Below the pieces are notes generated by a model. The model made no database searches. It had not been told where the DNA came from and saw only the letters and a list, made by a program, of their open reading frames with translations. Source: Cohnella candidum (GTDB taxonomy: Bacteria > Bacillota > Bacilli > Paenibacillales > Paenibacillaceae). From it: a stretch of DNA of 64,000 nucleotides. The stretch covers positions 3,349,001 through 3,413,000 of the forward strand of contig NZ_CP033433.1 of the NCBI RefSeq assembly GCF_003713065.1. The letters are read 5' to 3'. Both the position numbers and the translations under genes were made by a program. The first letter of the stretch is position 1. Every line of letters begins with the position of its first letter. Shown piece by piece: positions 55,051 to 63,615 of the stretch.

Positions 55051-56831
55051 CCGGTCTCCTCCTCCGTCTGCGGCAGCGATTTGGGGATGCGGATCGTCGC
55101 CGTCGTTCCTTCCCCGGGTACGCTCGCGAACGACAAGCCGTAGGGAGGTCCGAAATAGAGCCTCAGCCGCTCATGCACGTTCAGGACGCCGACCCCGCGG
55201 CCCCCTTGGCCGGGCGGAAAGGGCAGCAGCAGCTTGCGGACGGTTTCCTCGTCCATGCCGATGCCGTTATCCCGCACTGTCAGCAGAATATCGCCGCCTT
55301 TCTCCTCCGAGGAGATCGCGATCATGCCGGGGCCGCGTTTTTTCTTGATGCCGTGGTAAATGGCGTTTTCGACGAGGGGCTGCAGGATCACTTTGATCGT
55401 CGGATAATGCCGGACCGATTCCGCGATGTCGATCTCGTAATCCAGCTTGTTCTTATACCGCATTTTCTGGATCATCAAATAGTTCGTGATATGCTCGATT
55501 TCGTTGTGGATCGGCACAAGCTCCTCGCCCCGGCTGATCGAAGAACGGAACAGCTTGGCCAGCGCGGAAGTCATGAGCACGACCTCCTTGTTCTTGTTGC
55601 TCTCCGCCATCCAAATGATCGAGTCGAGCGTGTTGTACAGAAAATGCGGATTGATTTGGGCCTGCAGCGCGTTCATCTCGCTTTTGCGTTTTTGCTCCTG
55701 ATCCCGCACCGTTTGCGTCATCAGCTCTTTGATTTTGCCGACCATGATGTTAAACGCGCGGGCCAGCCGCCCGACTTCGATCGTCCGCGGAACCGGCACC
55801 TGGATGTCGAAATTCCCTTTCTCCACTTCTTTCATGTAAGTCTGCAGCTGCCGGATCGGCCGGCTCACCCGCTGGGACAAATACACGGAAAGCAGGATGG
55901 CCATGAAAATGCAGATCAGCCCCAGCGCGAGGAAGGAATAGCGCACCTCCGCCTGATTGCCGATGAGTTCGTCCACGTAAGAGACGCCGACGATTTTCCA
56001 TCCGAATCCCGAGTCCTGGACGGTGTACATCCGGCTGCCGCTTCCTTCGTCGCTCGTGAACGTTCCGTTCTTCACGGCGAGCACCCGGTCGATCTGCTCC
56101 GATTTGAGGTTGCTGTAAATGAGCTGCTGCTGCGGATGGTAGACGATTTTGCCTTCCGTATCCACGATGAACAAATAACCCCGGTCGCCGAGGTTGATGT
56201 TGCGCAGCATGTCGTTCATGACGCTGAAATTCAGATCGACCCAAAACACGCCGAGCTCCCGCGTCCCGTCTTCGCTGCGCAGCTGCCGGCTGAGCGACAC
56301 GACCCAGGAATAGCGGTCTTTGAACACGGGCTGGACGTGGGAGGGGGAAATCACGCTGCGGCCGCCCGCCTCCCGGGCCTTCGTGAACCAGTTCAGCGTC
56401 CGGATGTCGATGTACGGATTCAGCTCGAGCTCCGGGCTGCCGGAGACGAACTGCCCATTCGCCCCGTAAATGTTGACGGACGCGATATCGGTTCGGGAGA
56501 CGAGCATCGAACCGAGGAAGTCGGCGATGGCCGCCTTATATTGCTTCTCCTCCGCCAGGCTGGCGAAAGACGTTTTGGACAAATATTCGCGCACGGTCCG
56601 GTTGCCGGCGACAAGGTCCGAAATGTATTTCATGCCGTTGACGTACGTCTCGATGTTGCTGTCGACCTGCCGGACCAGCTCCGTCGTATACGCCTGCACG
56701 TTGGCCTGGACCGCGTCCTTGGACAAGTAGTAGGAGGTGAAGCTCATGATGAAAATGGTCATCAGGATCAGCAGGACGAACGCCAGCGCGATATTCGTCT
56801 GGATGCTTCGGAATCTGGCGGGGGAACCCAT
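55047..56831 (-). CDS. Sensor histidine kinase, YesM type
   Basis: 594 residues. Transmembrane helices at about 14-34 and 298-318 enclose an extracellular dCache-like domain; a HAMP domain (about 320-370) follows. The His_kinase motif L-Q-A-Q-I-N-P-H-F-L-Y-N-T-L-D carries the phosphoaccepting His, and the HATPase_c domain has N-A-I-Y-H-G and D-N-G-I-G-M. It autophosphorylates and signals to the response regulator encoded immediately upstream (6-base gap). With the anchored binding protein it likely controls the adjacent sugar importer. Confidence 0.92.
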   Translation of the reverse strand: MGSPARFRSIQTNIALAFVLLILMTIFIMSFTSYYLSKDAVQANVQAYTTELVRQVDSNIETYVNGMKYISDLVAGNRTVREYLSKTSFASLAEEKQYKAAIADFLGSMLVSRTDIASVNIYGANGQFVSGSPELELNPYIDIRTLNWFTKAREAGGRSVISPSHVQPVFKDRYSWVVSLSRQLRSEDGTRELGVFWVDLNFSVMNDMLRNINLGDRGYLFIVDTEGKIVYHPQQQLIYSNLKSEQIDRVLAVKNGTFTSDEGSGSRMYTVQDSGFGWKIVGVSYVDELIGNQAEVRYSFLALGLICIFMAILLSVYLSQRVSRPIRQLQTYMKEVEKGNFDIQVPVPRTIEVGRLARAFNIMVGKIKELMTQTVRDQEQKRKSEMNALQAQINPHFLYNTLDSIIWMAESNKNKEVVLMTSALAKLFRSSISRGEELVPIHNEIEHITNYLMIQKMRYKNKLDYEIDIAESVRHYPTIKVILQPLVENAIYHGIKKKRGPGMIAISSEEKGGDILLTVRDNGIGMDEETVRKLLLPFPPGQGGRGVGVLNVHERLRLYFGPPYGLSFASVPGEGTTATIRIPKSLPQTEEETG

Positions 56832-56837
56832 TTTCGC

Positions 56838-58457
56838 TCACGCTTTCCTGTCCGACATTTTGAGGCGGTAATCGGTGGGCGTATCTCCTTCGTGCTTCTT
56901 GAACGCCCCGCTGAAGTAATGAGGATCGCTGTAGCCGACGGCGTAAGCGATTTCGTAATTTTTCATGGCGGTCAGCTTGAGCAACTCTTTCGCTTTCTCC
57001 ATTCGTTCCTGGGTGACGTGCTCGACGAAGGTTTTGCCCGTATGCTGCTTGAACAGCGTGCTGAAATAGCTCACGCTCATGGAAATATGCTTGCAGACGG
57101 ATTTCAGGGACAGATCCGGATCCTGATAATGCTCCTTCACGTACGCGATCGCCTTCTCCACCTGAAGCTGGCCGTGATCTTCCCTCTTGCTTTGGATGGC
57201 GGAAACCGCGTCCGCGCACAGCCCCTTCATCCAACCTTCCATTTCGTCCAGCTTGGCGAAACGGTTGATTCTCAGAATCGGGTTCTCCGCTTCGCCGAAC
57301 GTCCGGATCAGGTTCCCGTCCGTTTCGTAAAGGGTATGCAGCAGCGTCAGCACGATTCTCTGAAGGTACAGGTAGCAAACCTCGATCGGGAACAGATGCT
57401 CCCGGAACGCCGCGAACAGCCGGTCTACCCATTCGTCCAACTCCCGAGCGGTGCCCGTCTTCAGCTTCGTGATGAGCTCGTTCTCCCAAGCGACCGCGGA
57501 CAGGAGCGCCGGACGGTCGCGGCATTCCATGTCGGTAATGCGGATCACTTCGCCGCCGCCCGTCACAAACCGGTAGTCCAGCGCGGACAAGGCGGACTGG
57601 TGGACGGCCGGGACGTGTTGGCCCCTGCGGCACGTATGTCCGATGCCGACCGAAATCCGAAGGGGCAAATAGGACGAAACCGACTTCAGGATTTCTTCGG
57701 CGGTCGCGAGCGATCGTTCCTGCAGCTCTTCGGCATCGTCGCCGGAGAAAAGCGCCAGCACGCGGTTCTCCACGTCGCGGAAAACTTCGGCTCCCGGGTG
57801 CCGGGCCGCGATCTCCTGAGCGATATTGTAGACGGCGAAGCGGTACAGTTCCTGGTCGGAAGGAGTCGGACTCGTCTCCGCCGCGAATTCGTCGACGCGG
57901 ATTGCCGCTTCGACGAGAAACGGGCCCTGCATGGCGATGCCGAAAAACGCGCATCCGTCCGCGGCGGCTTTTTCCGCCATCGGGGTGGAGACGAACCGTT
58001 CCAGGAACCGTTCCCGGAGCAACGGCATGTTCTCCGCCAGCTGCCGGCGGAGCTGCTCGTAATCCCGCTTGCGCCGGCCTTCGTGGTCCAGCTCTTCTTT
58101 CAACTTTAGCAGCACGCCTTCAAGCTCGGCGGAAGTAATCGGTTTCAAAATATAATCGACGGCCTGCAGTTTTACTGCCTGCCGCGCGTAATCGAAGTCG
58201 TCGTACCCCGTCAAAATGACCACTTTGACCTGCGGAAAGCGCAGGGACAGTTCGCGCGTCAGCTCCAAGCCGTCCATGAACGGCATGCCGATGTCGGTCA
58301 GCACGATGTCCGGCGTCTCCCGCTCGACGAACTCGAGCGCCTCCGCGCCGTCCTCGCAATCGCCCGCGCAGCGATAGCCGAGCTTCTCCCAGTCCATCTG
58401 CTCCTTGATCGCTTCCCGGACCAGCTCTTCGTCGTCGACGATCAACAGCTTATACAT
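56838..58457 (-). CDS. Response regulator, YesN type (receiver plus AraC output)
   Basis: 539 residues. The receiver domain (1-120) has L-L-I-V-D-D-E-E, the phosphoacceptor in V-L-T-D-I-G-M-P, and K103-type lysine in Y-I-L-K-P-I. A middle region of about 300 residues is typical of this group. The AraC helix-turn-helix pair lies at about 435-535 (L-K-S-V-C-K-H-I-S-M-S-V-S-Y-F-S, A-Y-A-V-G-Y-S-D-P-H-Y-F-S-G-A-F-K-K). GGCGGG precedes the ATG at 58457. First gene of the sensor operon; expected to activate the importer. Confidence 0.92.
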   Translation of the reverse strand: MYKLLIVDDEELVREAIKEQMDWEKLGYRCAGDCEDGAEALEFVERETPDIVLTDIGMPFMDGLELTRELSLRFPQVKVVILTGYDDFDYARQAVKLQAVDYILKPITSAELEGVLLKLKEELDHEGRRKRDYEQLRRQLAENMPLLRERFLERFVSTPMAEKAAADGCAFFGIAMQGPFLVEAAIRVDEFAAETSPTPSDQELYRFAVYNIAQEIAARHPGAEVFRDVENRVLALFSGDDAEELQERSLATAEEILKSVSSYLPLRISVGIGHTCRRGQHVPAVHQSALSALDYRFVTGGGEVIRITDMECRDRPALLSAVAWENELITKLKTGTARELDEWVDRLFAAFREHLFPIEVCYLYLQRIVLTLLHTLYETDGNLIRTFGEAENPILRINRFAKLDEMEGWMKGLCADAVSAIQSKREDHGQLQVEKAIAYVKEHYQDPDLSLKSVCKHISMSVSYFSTLFKQHTGKTFVEHVTQERMEKAKELLKLTAMKNYEIAYAVGYSDPHYFSGAFKKHEGDTPTDYRLKMSDRKA

Positions 58458-58665
58458 GAAATCCCGCCTTAAGCGCCGTTTTGTCGAGTCCAATCCCATT
58501 GTAGGGTCATGCCGGGCCCTCGGCAATCCAAAAAGTTATTGCGGTGTTGGAATATTTTCTTGTATTTCGCGGATCGCCGGTTTTGTAATGGAACCGTAAT
58601 ATAACCTTCATGTTTCTTTCATATAGAGGGGTTACAATACATACATGACCCCCCTTTTCAATATA

Positions 58666-59595
58666 TTATCTTGACGGGCTTGCGGCCGATGCCGCAGGCC
58701 CATTTTCTTTGTCCGGACGAAGATGCGCCGCGAAGAAGGATTGGACGGCCGGCCAAAATGCCGGATCGCGCTCCGATACGCTGTGGCCTTCGCTATCCAC
58801 AAATAGGTGCGGAAGGCCGGGAGTCCGGGACAGTACATGCTCCAACTCCGCGGAGGACACATAGGCGTCACGCCGGGAGTGGATGAGCAGCACCGGCACT
58901 TTCCGGCCGTGTACGTTCTCCGCAAGAATCCGCGCCGGATCGGCCCGTTTCAATACCGAGCGGGGGATTCGGCTGCGCTTCACCATCAGGTACGGAATGA
59001 TGTGCGCGAGCGGAAACGACGGCAGCTTCCGCCTCCTCAGCTCCGATCCGATCATCGTGGAAAATCGGACGGGCATCGAATCGGTGACGAGAGTAGTGAT
59101 CGGTGCGCCATCGTCGAGCGCCAGGACGGCACCGAAACCGCCGAGGGAATGCCCAATCACTCCGATCCGGTCCGGGTCGATGTCCGGCCTGGTCCTAAGC
59201 CACTCCAAGGCGGCCAGCAGGTCTTCTTTGAACATCAATCCCGAAGGCGCGGAATAGGGATCGCTTTCCCCGTGTCCTCTCGCATCGTACATCAGGACGG
59301 AATACCCCGCCTCGTGCAAGGGAAGCGCATACCTCAGCACCCTCGAACGGTTGGAGCCCCAGCCGTGCGCGACCAGCACAGCCGGTTTTTTGCCCTGACC
59401 CGTCTGCGGCAGCATCCAGCCCCGGACCGTCTGCCCCCCGCTTGTCCACTCCACGGTTTCGTACGGCACGGTCGGCTTGCTCGTATTCGGAAGCAGACGG
59501 GGCTGCTGCGCTTTCGCGGTCAGCCCGTATAGTGCGGCCGCCCCCGCTCCCACCAAACATCCTGCGGCGCCCGCGCCGGCGATGATCACATCCAC
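58666..59595 (-). CDS. Alpha/beta hydrolase with N-terminal membrane anchor
   Basis: 309 residues from a GTG start (GGGAGG 8 bases upstream). A hydrophobic N-terminus rich in Gly/Ala (about 3-27) is a signal anchor. The catalytic triad is readable: Ser in G-H-S-L-G-G-F-G, Asp in H-S-R-R-D-A-Y-V, and His in D-S-E-G-H-S; the oxyanion strand is V-A-H-G-W-G. Family: prolyl oligopeptidase/BAAT-like or YqkD-like serine hydrolases. Substrate unknown. Confidence 0.88.
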   Translation of the reverse strand: MDVIIAGAGAAGCLVGAGAAALYGLTAKAQQPRLLPNTSKPTVPYETVEWTSGGQTVRGWMLPQTGQGKKPAVLVAHGWGSNRSRVLRYALPLHEAGYSVLMYDARGHGESDPYSAPSGLMFKEDLLAALEWLRTRPDIDPDRIGVIGHSLGGFGAVLALDDGAPITTLVTDSMPVRFSTMIGSELRRRKLPSFPLAHIIPYLMVKRSRIPRSVLKRADPARILAENVHGRKVPVLLIHSRRDAYVSSAELEHVLSRTPGLPHLFVDSEGHSVSERDPAFWPAVQSFFAAHLRPDKENGPAASAASPSR

Positions 59596-59741
59596 TCTCG
59601 AATCCTCCCGAAGCTTATGTTGACTCTATCTTATCCCAAAAGGAAAAAACGGACAAAAGCCCCTAATCGACTCACGCACCGGAATCCGGGCGGGCGCATA
59701 TCCTGTATCACGTCATTTGCCCATCTCAAGGAGGAACGAAC

Positions 59742-60599
59742 ATGTCGAAAATACGGCCGGCGGACGCCCGTCCGATCACGCGTAAATCGTCCGATGATTC
59801 GAAAGCGAAGCTTTCCGGCAGCACTGCGAACGTAAAATCGGCTGAGGCCCAAAAAGCCGGCAAGGCTCAATTGCATCAAAAAGCAGCCGCGGGGGCCGCG
59901 CAAACCCGGGCATTTCCGGGCGCAGGGCTTTCCGGCGGCGTGGGCGGATTCCCCGGCGGTGTGGGTGGATTTCCGGGAGGCGTTGGTGGATTCCCCGGCG
60001 GTGTGGGCGGATTCCCTGGTGGCGTTGGTGGATTCCCCGGCGGTGTGGGTGGATTCCCTGGTGGCGTTGGCGGATTCCCCGGTGGAGTAGGCGGATTCCC
60101 CGGCGGTGTCGGCGGATTCCCCGGTGGCGTTGGCGGGTTCCCCGGTGGCGTTGGCGGGTTCCCCGGTGGCGTTGGCGGATTCCCCGGTGGCGTTGGCGGA
60201 TTCCCCGGTGGCGTTGGCGGGTTCCCCGGTGGCGTTGGCGGGTTCCCCGGTGGTGTCGGTGGATTCCCGGGAGGCGTTGGCGGATTCCCCGGTGGCGTTG
60301 GCGGGTTCCCCGGTGGCATGGGTGGATTCCCCGGCGGCATGGGTGGATTCCCCGGCGGCGTTGGCGGTTTCCCCGGTGGCATGGGTGGATTCCCCGGCGG
60401 CATCGGCGGTTTCCCCGGCGGCATGGGCGGATTCCCCGGCGGCATGGGCGGATTCCCCGGCGGCGTTGGCGGTTTCCCCGGCGGCATGGGAGGATTTCCG
60501 GGCGGTATCGGCGGCATGGGGGGGTTCCCCGGTATGGGTGGAATCCCTGGCGGCATGCCGGGCGGGTTTGGCTCCATCTCCCCCGGTATTGGCAGCTAA
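59742..60599 (+). CDS. Elastin-like heptad-repeat protein (27 x [VMI]GGFPGG)
   Basis: 285 residues: a basic, disordered N-terminus (1-66, Lys/Ala/Ser-rich), then 27 uninterrupted heptads [V/M/I]-G-G-F-P-G-G (67-255), then a Gly/Met/Ile/Pro tail. The first 19 heptads carry mostly V, the later ones mix V, M and I. The DNA is a 21-bp minisatellite (about 59940-60506). No signal peptide, anchor or cysteine. AAGGAGG stands 6 bases before the ATG and a terminator follows, so it is a real gene. Regular Pro-Gly and Phe spacing suggests an elastic or phase-separating protein, perhaps spore-coat or matrix related (inference). Confidence 0.8.
   Translation: MSKIRPADARPITRKSSDDSKAKLSGSTANVKSAEAQKAGKAQLHQKAAAGAAQTRAFPGAGLSGGVGGFPGGVGGFPGGVGGFPGGVGGFPGGVGGFPGGVGGFPGGVGGFPGGVGGFPGGVGGFPGGVGGFPGGVGGFPGGVGGFPGGVGGFPGGVGGFPGGVGGFPGGVGGFPGGVGGFPGGVGGFPGGMGGFPGGMGGFPGGVGGFPGGMGGFPGGIGGFPGGMGGFPGGMGGFPGGVGGFPGGMGGFPGGIGGMGGFPGMGGIPGGMPGGFGSISPGIGS
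59940..60506 (+). repeat. 21-bp coding minisatellite
   Basis: Twenty-seven in-frame copies of a 21-bp unit encode the heptads. Third positions vary between copies (GGCGTTGGC, GGTGTGGGC, GGCATGGGC), so the array is not a very recent expansion. Confidence 0.9.
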
Positions 60600-60617
60600 G
60601 CTTTCTCACATCAAACC

Positions 60618-60651
60618 AAAGCCTGCCGGCGTTTCCGCCGGCAGGCTTTTT
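60618..60651 (+). terminator. Terminator of the heptad-repeat gene
   Basis: A 14-bp perfect stem AAAGCCTGCCGGCG / CGCCGGCAGGCTTT, loop of 4, then TT and C, 18 bases after the stop. Confidence 0.9.
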
Positions 60652-60660
60652 CGTTGCTCG

Positions 60661-60846
60661 CAGTTCGATTTTGCCTCACTATTTTCGGCTTTCCCCGATT
60701 GGATTGCTCTCCAGTTCGATTTTGCCTACTTAAATGGCCTTAAAAGCAATGTCAGCTTCAAAAGCGGCCTCCAATTGTGCAATTCCGAACTACAGCTATC
60801 TCTTCACGTACATGCACCCTTCGAATTGGGCAAAATCGAATTGGAG
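60661..60846. repeat. Intergenic direct and inverted repeats of CAGTTCGATTTTGCCT
   Basis: CAGTTCGATTTTGCCT occurs at 60661 and 60712 (51 bases apart). CTCCAGTTCGATTTTGCC (60709-60726) has an inverted partner GGCAAAATCGAATTGGAG (60829-60846), one mismatch. CCAATTGTGCAATTCC lies between. I see no gene in 60652-60874; the region looks like another short intergenic repeat element. Confidence 0.6.
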
Positions 60847-60874
60847 AAATGATTCTCCCCCCCCTCGAACTTGA

Positions 60875-60898
60875 AAGGCCGCCCCTCAGGGCGGCCTT
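60875..60898 (-). terminator. Terminator of the LysE-type exporter gene
   Basis: AAGGCCGCCC-TGAG-GGGCGGCCTT followed by TC on the minus strand, 8 bases after the stop. Strong stem, short T-run. Confidence 0.75.
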
Positions 60899-60906
60899 CC
60901 AATACT

Positions 60907-61572
60907 TTAACCTCCGACATGCATCAGCAGCATATATGCCGCAAGCAAAACGTACACCGCAGCCTCCATGCGCGCCGTCCTCCGGCGGGCGGCGGTTCCG
61001 CGAATCCACTGGCGCCCGAGCTTTCCCGCCGCCAACGCGACGACGTGGAAAATCGCCAGCGCTTGCAGCAGAAACGTAACGCCCAGTACCGCCAACTGCA
61101 CGGCTACCGGTCCGCCTCCCGGCGTGACGAACTGCGGGAGAAACGCGATGAAGAAGAGCGACACCTTCGGGTTCATCACGTTCATGAGAATCCCGCGCCG
61201 GTACAACCGGCCGAACGTCGGCCGGGAGCCGCCCGTCTCGGCAGGAGCCGCTTCGACCTCTCCATGTCCGGCTTCCGCCGCCGGGATCGAAGACGAACGC
61301 CACGCTTGCCAAGCCAAGTATAACAAATAGGCGGCACCGAGGAATTCCACGGCTTCAATCGCCGCAGACGAGCGGTAAACTACAGCCGACACGCCTAACG
61401 CTGCCGCGCTGATATGCGCGAGCAGTCCCGTGCAGAGCCCGAGTGCAACGGCGGACCCGTCTCTTGGGCTCCCGCTTACGCTTTGCGCGATGACGAACAG
61501 GATATCCGGTCCCGGCATCAGCGTCAGCAGCACGGAAGCGCCCAAGAACGCGGCCCATATTCCCCCATCCAT
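60907..61572 (-). CDS. LysE/RhtB-family amino acid exporter
   Basis: 221 residues with six predicted membrane helices. The opening L-T-L-M-P-G-P-D-I-L-F-V (16-27) is the LysE family signature, and G-I-L-M-N-V-M-N-P-K-V-S-L-F-F (about 127-141) is the second conserved segment. It exports amino acids or related metabolites using the proton motive force; the substrate is not readable. Alone between terminators and the HAD gene 21 bases upstream in the same direction. Confidence 0.92.
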   Translation of the reverse strand: MDGGIWAAFLGASVLLTLMPGPDILFVIAQSVSGSPRDGSAVALGLCTGLLAHISAAALGVSAVVYRSSAAIEAVEFLGAAYLLYLAWQAWRSSSIPAAEAGHGEVEAAPAETGGSRPTFGRLYRRGILMNVMNPKVSLFFIAFLPQFVTPGGGPVAVQLAVLGVTFLLQALAIFHVVALAAGKLGRQWIRGTAARRRTARMEAAVYVLLAAYMLLMHVGG

Positions 61573-61593
61573 GATGTCCGAGCCCCTTCTTCG

Positions 61594-62274
61594 TTAAGCC
61601 TGCTTCGCCACGGTCCCGATCCGGTCCAAAACGGCGCGCAGCGGCTGATCGGCTAGGGATTCGATAATGAGATCGGCGCGGGCCGCGGCGAAATCCATGT
61701 GCCGCGTCATCGGATTCGGCACGACGACGACCGGCATGCCCGCCGCCACGGCGGCCTTCATGCCGTTCAACGAGTCCTCGAACGCGACCGCTTCCTCGGG
61801 CTTCACGCCGAGCGCTTCCGCCGCCAGCAAATAGAGGGCCGGGTCCGGCTTCACCTTCTCGACGTCGTCGGAGGTGCGGAGCGCTTCAAAGTATTTCCGG
61901 ATGCCCTTGGCCTCCAGATGCCGTTCTACCCAGGCCCGGTCCGCGCTGGAAGCCAAACCGATGGACAAGCCGAGCGACTTGGCTTCTTCGAGCACTTCCA
62001 CGACGCCGGGACGAAGCTCCGCGCAATCGGCTTTCGCCAGCAATTCCGCTTCGAAGCGGGCTTTCAAGGCCTCACGATCCATCGTGAGGCCGGTCCGGGC
62101 TTGCAGGTCGACGTACGGGTCGAACGGACTTCCGTGCGTCCCGATGCCGAGCGCCCACTGTTCGAGCGGAAGCACATGCCCGTGTTCGGCGTACAGGCCG
62201 CCGAACGCTTCGTACGCGCAGCTCTCGGTATCCAATAACGTTCCGTCAAAATCGAAAATGACTGCTTTAATCAT
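61594..62274 (-). CDS. HAD-superfamily phosphatase, beta-phosphoglucomutase-like
   Basis: 226 residues. Motif I F-D-F-D-G-T-L-L-D-T (7-16), motif II L-A-S-S-A-D (Ser), motif III K-V-K-P-D-P-A-L-Y-L, motif IV F-E-D-S-L-N-G; the cap inserted after motif I makes it a subclass I HAD (YhfW/PGMB-like). It removes phosphate from, or isomerises, a small sugar phosphate. The ATG at 62274 overlaps the stop of the MFS gene (ATGA), so translation is coupled. Confidence 0.9.
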   Translation of the reverse strand: MIKAVIFDFDGTLLDTESCAYEAFGGLYAEHGHVLPLEQWALGIGTHGSPFDPYVDLQARTGLTMDREALKARFEAELLAKADCAELRPGVVEVLEEAKSLGLSIGLASSADRAWVERHLEAKGIRKYFEALRTSDDVEKVKPDPALYLLAAEALGVKPEEAVAFEDSLNGMKAAVAAGMPVVVVPNPMTRHMDFAAARADLIIESLADQPLRAVLDRIGTVAKQA

Positions 62275-63506
62275 GCTTGCATTTCCACATCCTTTAGCGT
62301 GACTTCCCGGACGGTTTTCCGATAACGGAACGCCCCCAGGAATGCGATGAAATAGCCGGCAGCAGCACAGACATAGATGAGCCGGATGCCGTATCGGTCC
62401 GCCAGCCATCCCGTGAGCAGCAAGGAAATGCCGTAGAGCCCCGAGATGACGGCGGATTGCGCGGCGAATACGGACGGCATCTCCCGCGCGGGGGACGCCA
62501 GTTGGAGCAGCGTGCGGCTGGCCAATCCTTTGGCGGACTCCGCCACGCCGATGAGAAGCATGATCCCCAGCGCGAAGCCCGGATGGCGGCTGAACGAAAA
62601 CACCCAAACCGCCAGTGCCATGCCTGCGCCGCCCCCGAGAAGCAGGCCGGACATGCCGCCCGACGGCCGCCTCGCGGAAAGCCGCCCGAAAAAGGCGTTG
62701 GCCAAGATCAGTCCGGCGCAGAACGCACCGTTCATCCAACCCCACCAAACTTCTCCCGCATGCAGCCTTTCCTGCGCGAAGACGAGCAACAGCGCGCCGG
62801 CGAAAGCGGAGGCGAACAGCCCTTCCCACGCGTCCATCCACACCACGAGACGGAGCGCCGGAATGCGGAGCAGCGTTCGCCAGCCCGCGAGAAACGACTT
62901 ACTCGCGCCTGCGTCTCCGCTCTCCGCCTCGTCGGCCCCGGAGGCGACAGGATTGCCCGTCGCGACGGCGAAGCCTCCGGCCAGCAACAGCAAGCCGGCA
63001 GACGTCCACAAGGAGGGACCGGCCCCCAAACCGGATACGACGACGGCTCCGAACGCCCAGCCCGCCAGGGAACAGGCTTCGACGACGGCTCCCATCGTTC
63101 CGTTCGCCTTCAGCAAACGGTCCTTTTCCACGAGACGCGGAAGAAGCGAGGAGCGGACCGGTCCCGCGACGCCTTCCAGCACCGACAAAACGAAGACGGT
63201 GCCCGTCAGCCACTCCGTTCGGGCACCCGCCCCTGCAGCGTCCAAATACGCGGCGAGAGCGGCCAGTCCCCCGGCCTGGATCAACAAGCAAACGGCGAGC
63301 AGCGAACCGAGACGGAACCTGCCCAGCACGAGCGGAGCGGCCAGGCTTCCGGCCGTCATGCCGATCACCCGGAGCAGCGGGAACAAAGCCGCGACCGCGG
63401 CCGATCCCGACTGCCGGTACAAAGTGGTGACCAGCGCCAAAATGTACAGAATATCGCCCAAAGTCGACAAAGCTTGACCGGACAATAAGAAGCGAAACCG
63501 TTTCAT
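62271..63506 (-). CDS. MFS transporter
   Basis: 411 residues, about 12 hydrophobic helices, belonging to the MFS_3/enterobactin-exporter-like group of drug or siderophore exporters (start F-L-L-S-G-Q-A-L-S-T-L-G-D; central loop rich in Ser/Glu/Asp at about 190-205). Substrate unknown. It is coupled to the HAD phosphatase by a 4-base overlap; the functional link is unclear. Confidence 0.88.
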   Translation of the reverse strand: MKRFRFLLSGQALSTLGDILYILALVTTLYRQSGSAAVAALFPLLRVIGMTAGSLAAPLVLGRFRLGSLLAVCLLIQAGGLAALAAYLDAAGAGARTEWLTGTVFVLSVLEGVAGPVRSSLLPRLVEKDRLLKANGTMGAVVEACSLAGWAFGAVVVSGLGAGPSLWTSAGLLLLAGGFAVATGNPVASGADEAESGDAGASKSFLAGWRTLLRIPALRLVVWMDAWEGLFASAFAGALLLVFAQERLHAGEVWWGWMNGAFCAGLILANAFFGRLSARRPSGGMSGLLLGGGAGMALAVWVFSFSRHPGFALGIMLLIGVAESAKGLASRTLLQLASPAREMPSVFAAQSAVISGLYGISLLLTGWLADRYGIRLIYVCAAAGYFIAFLGAFRYRKTVREVTLKDVEMQA

Positions 63507-63615
63507 CCCGTCGCCACCGTACCTTTCCTATTCAGTTGTCGAATGGATTCGGCGCCCGGTTTTACAACGGTTTCCCTCCTCTCGCTCTCGTATTTCATGC
63601 GGAAGCCTCGGCGGC

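Noticed and set aside
55173..58109. 978-codon open frame on the plus strand
   Set aside because: Antisense to the kinase and response regulator genes; residue pattern is the complement of theirs, rich in R, H, D and V, with no domain.
58620..58640. Further EPS operator (GTTACAATACATAC)
   Set aside because: The left half fits but the required TGT of the right half is missing, and no promoter of the module type surrounds it.
59876..60577. Minus-strand frame encoding N-P-P-T-P-P-G repeats
   Set aside because: It is the mirror of the heptad minisatellite. The plus strand has the ribosome site, start and terminator.
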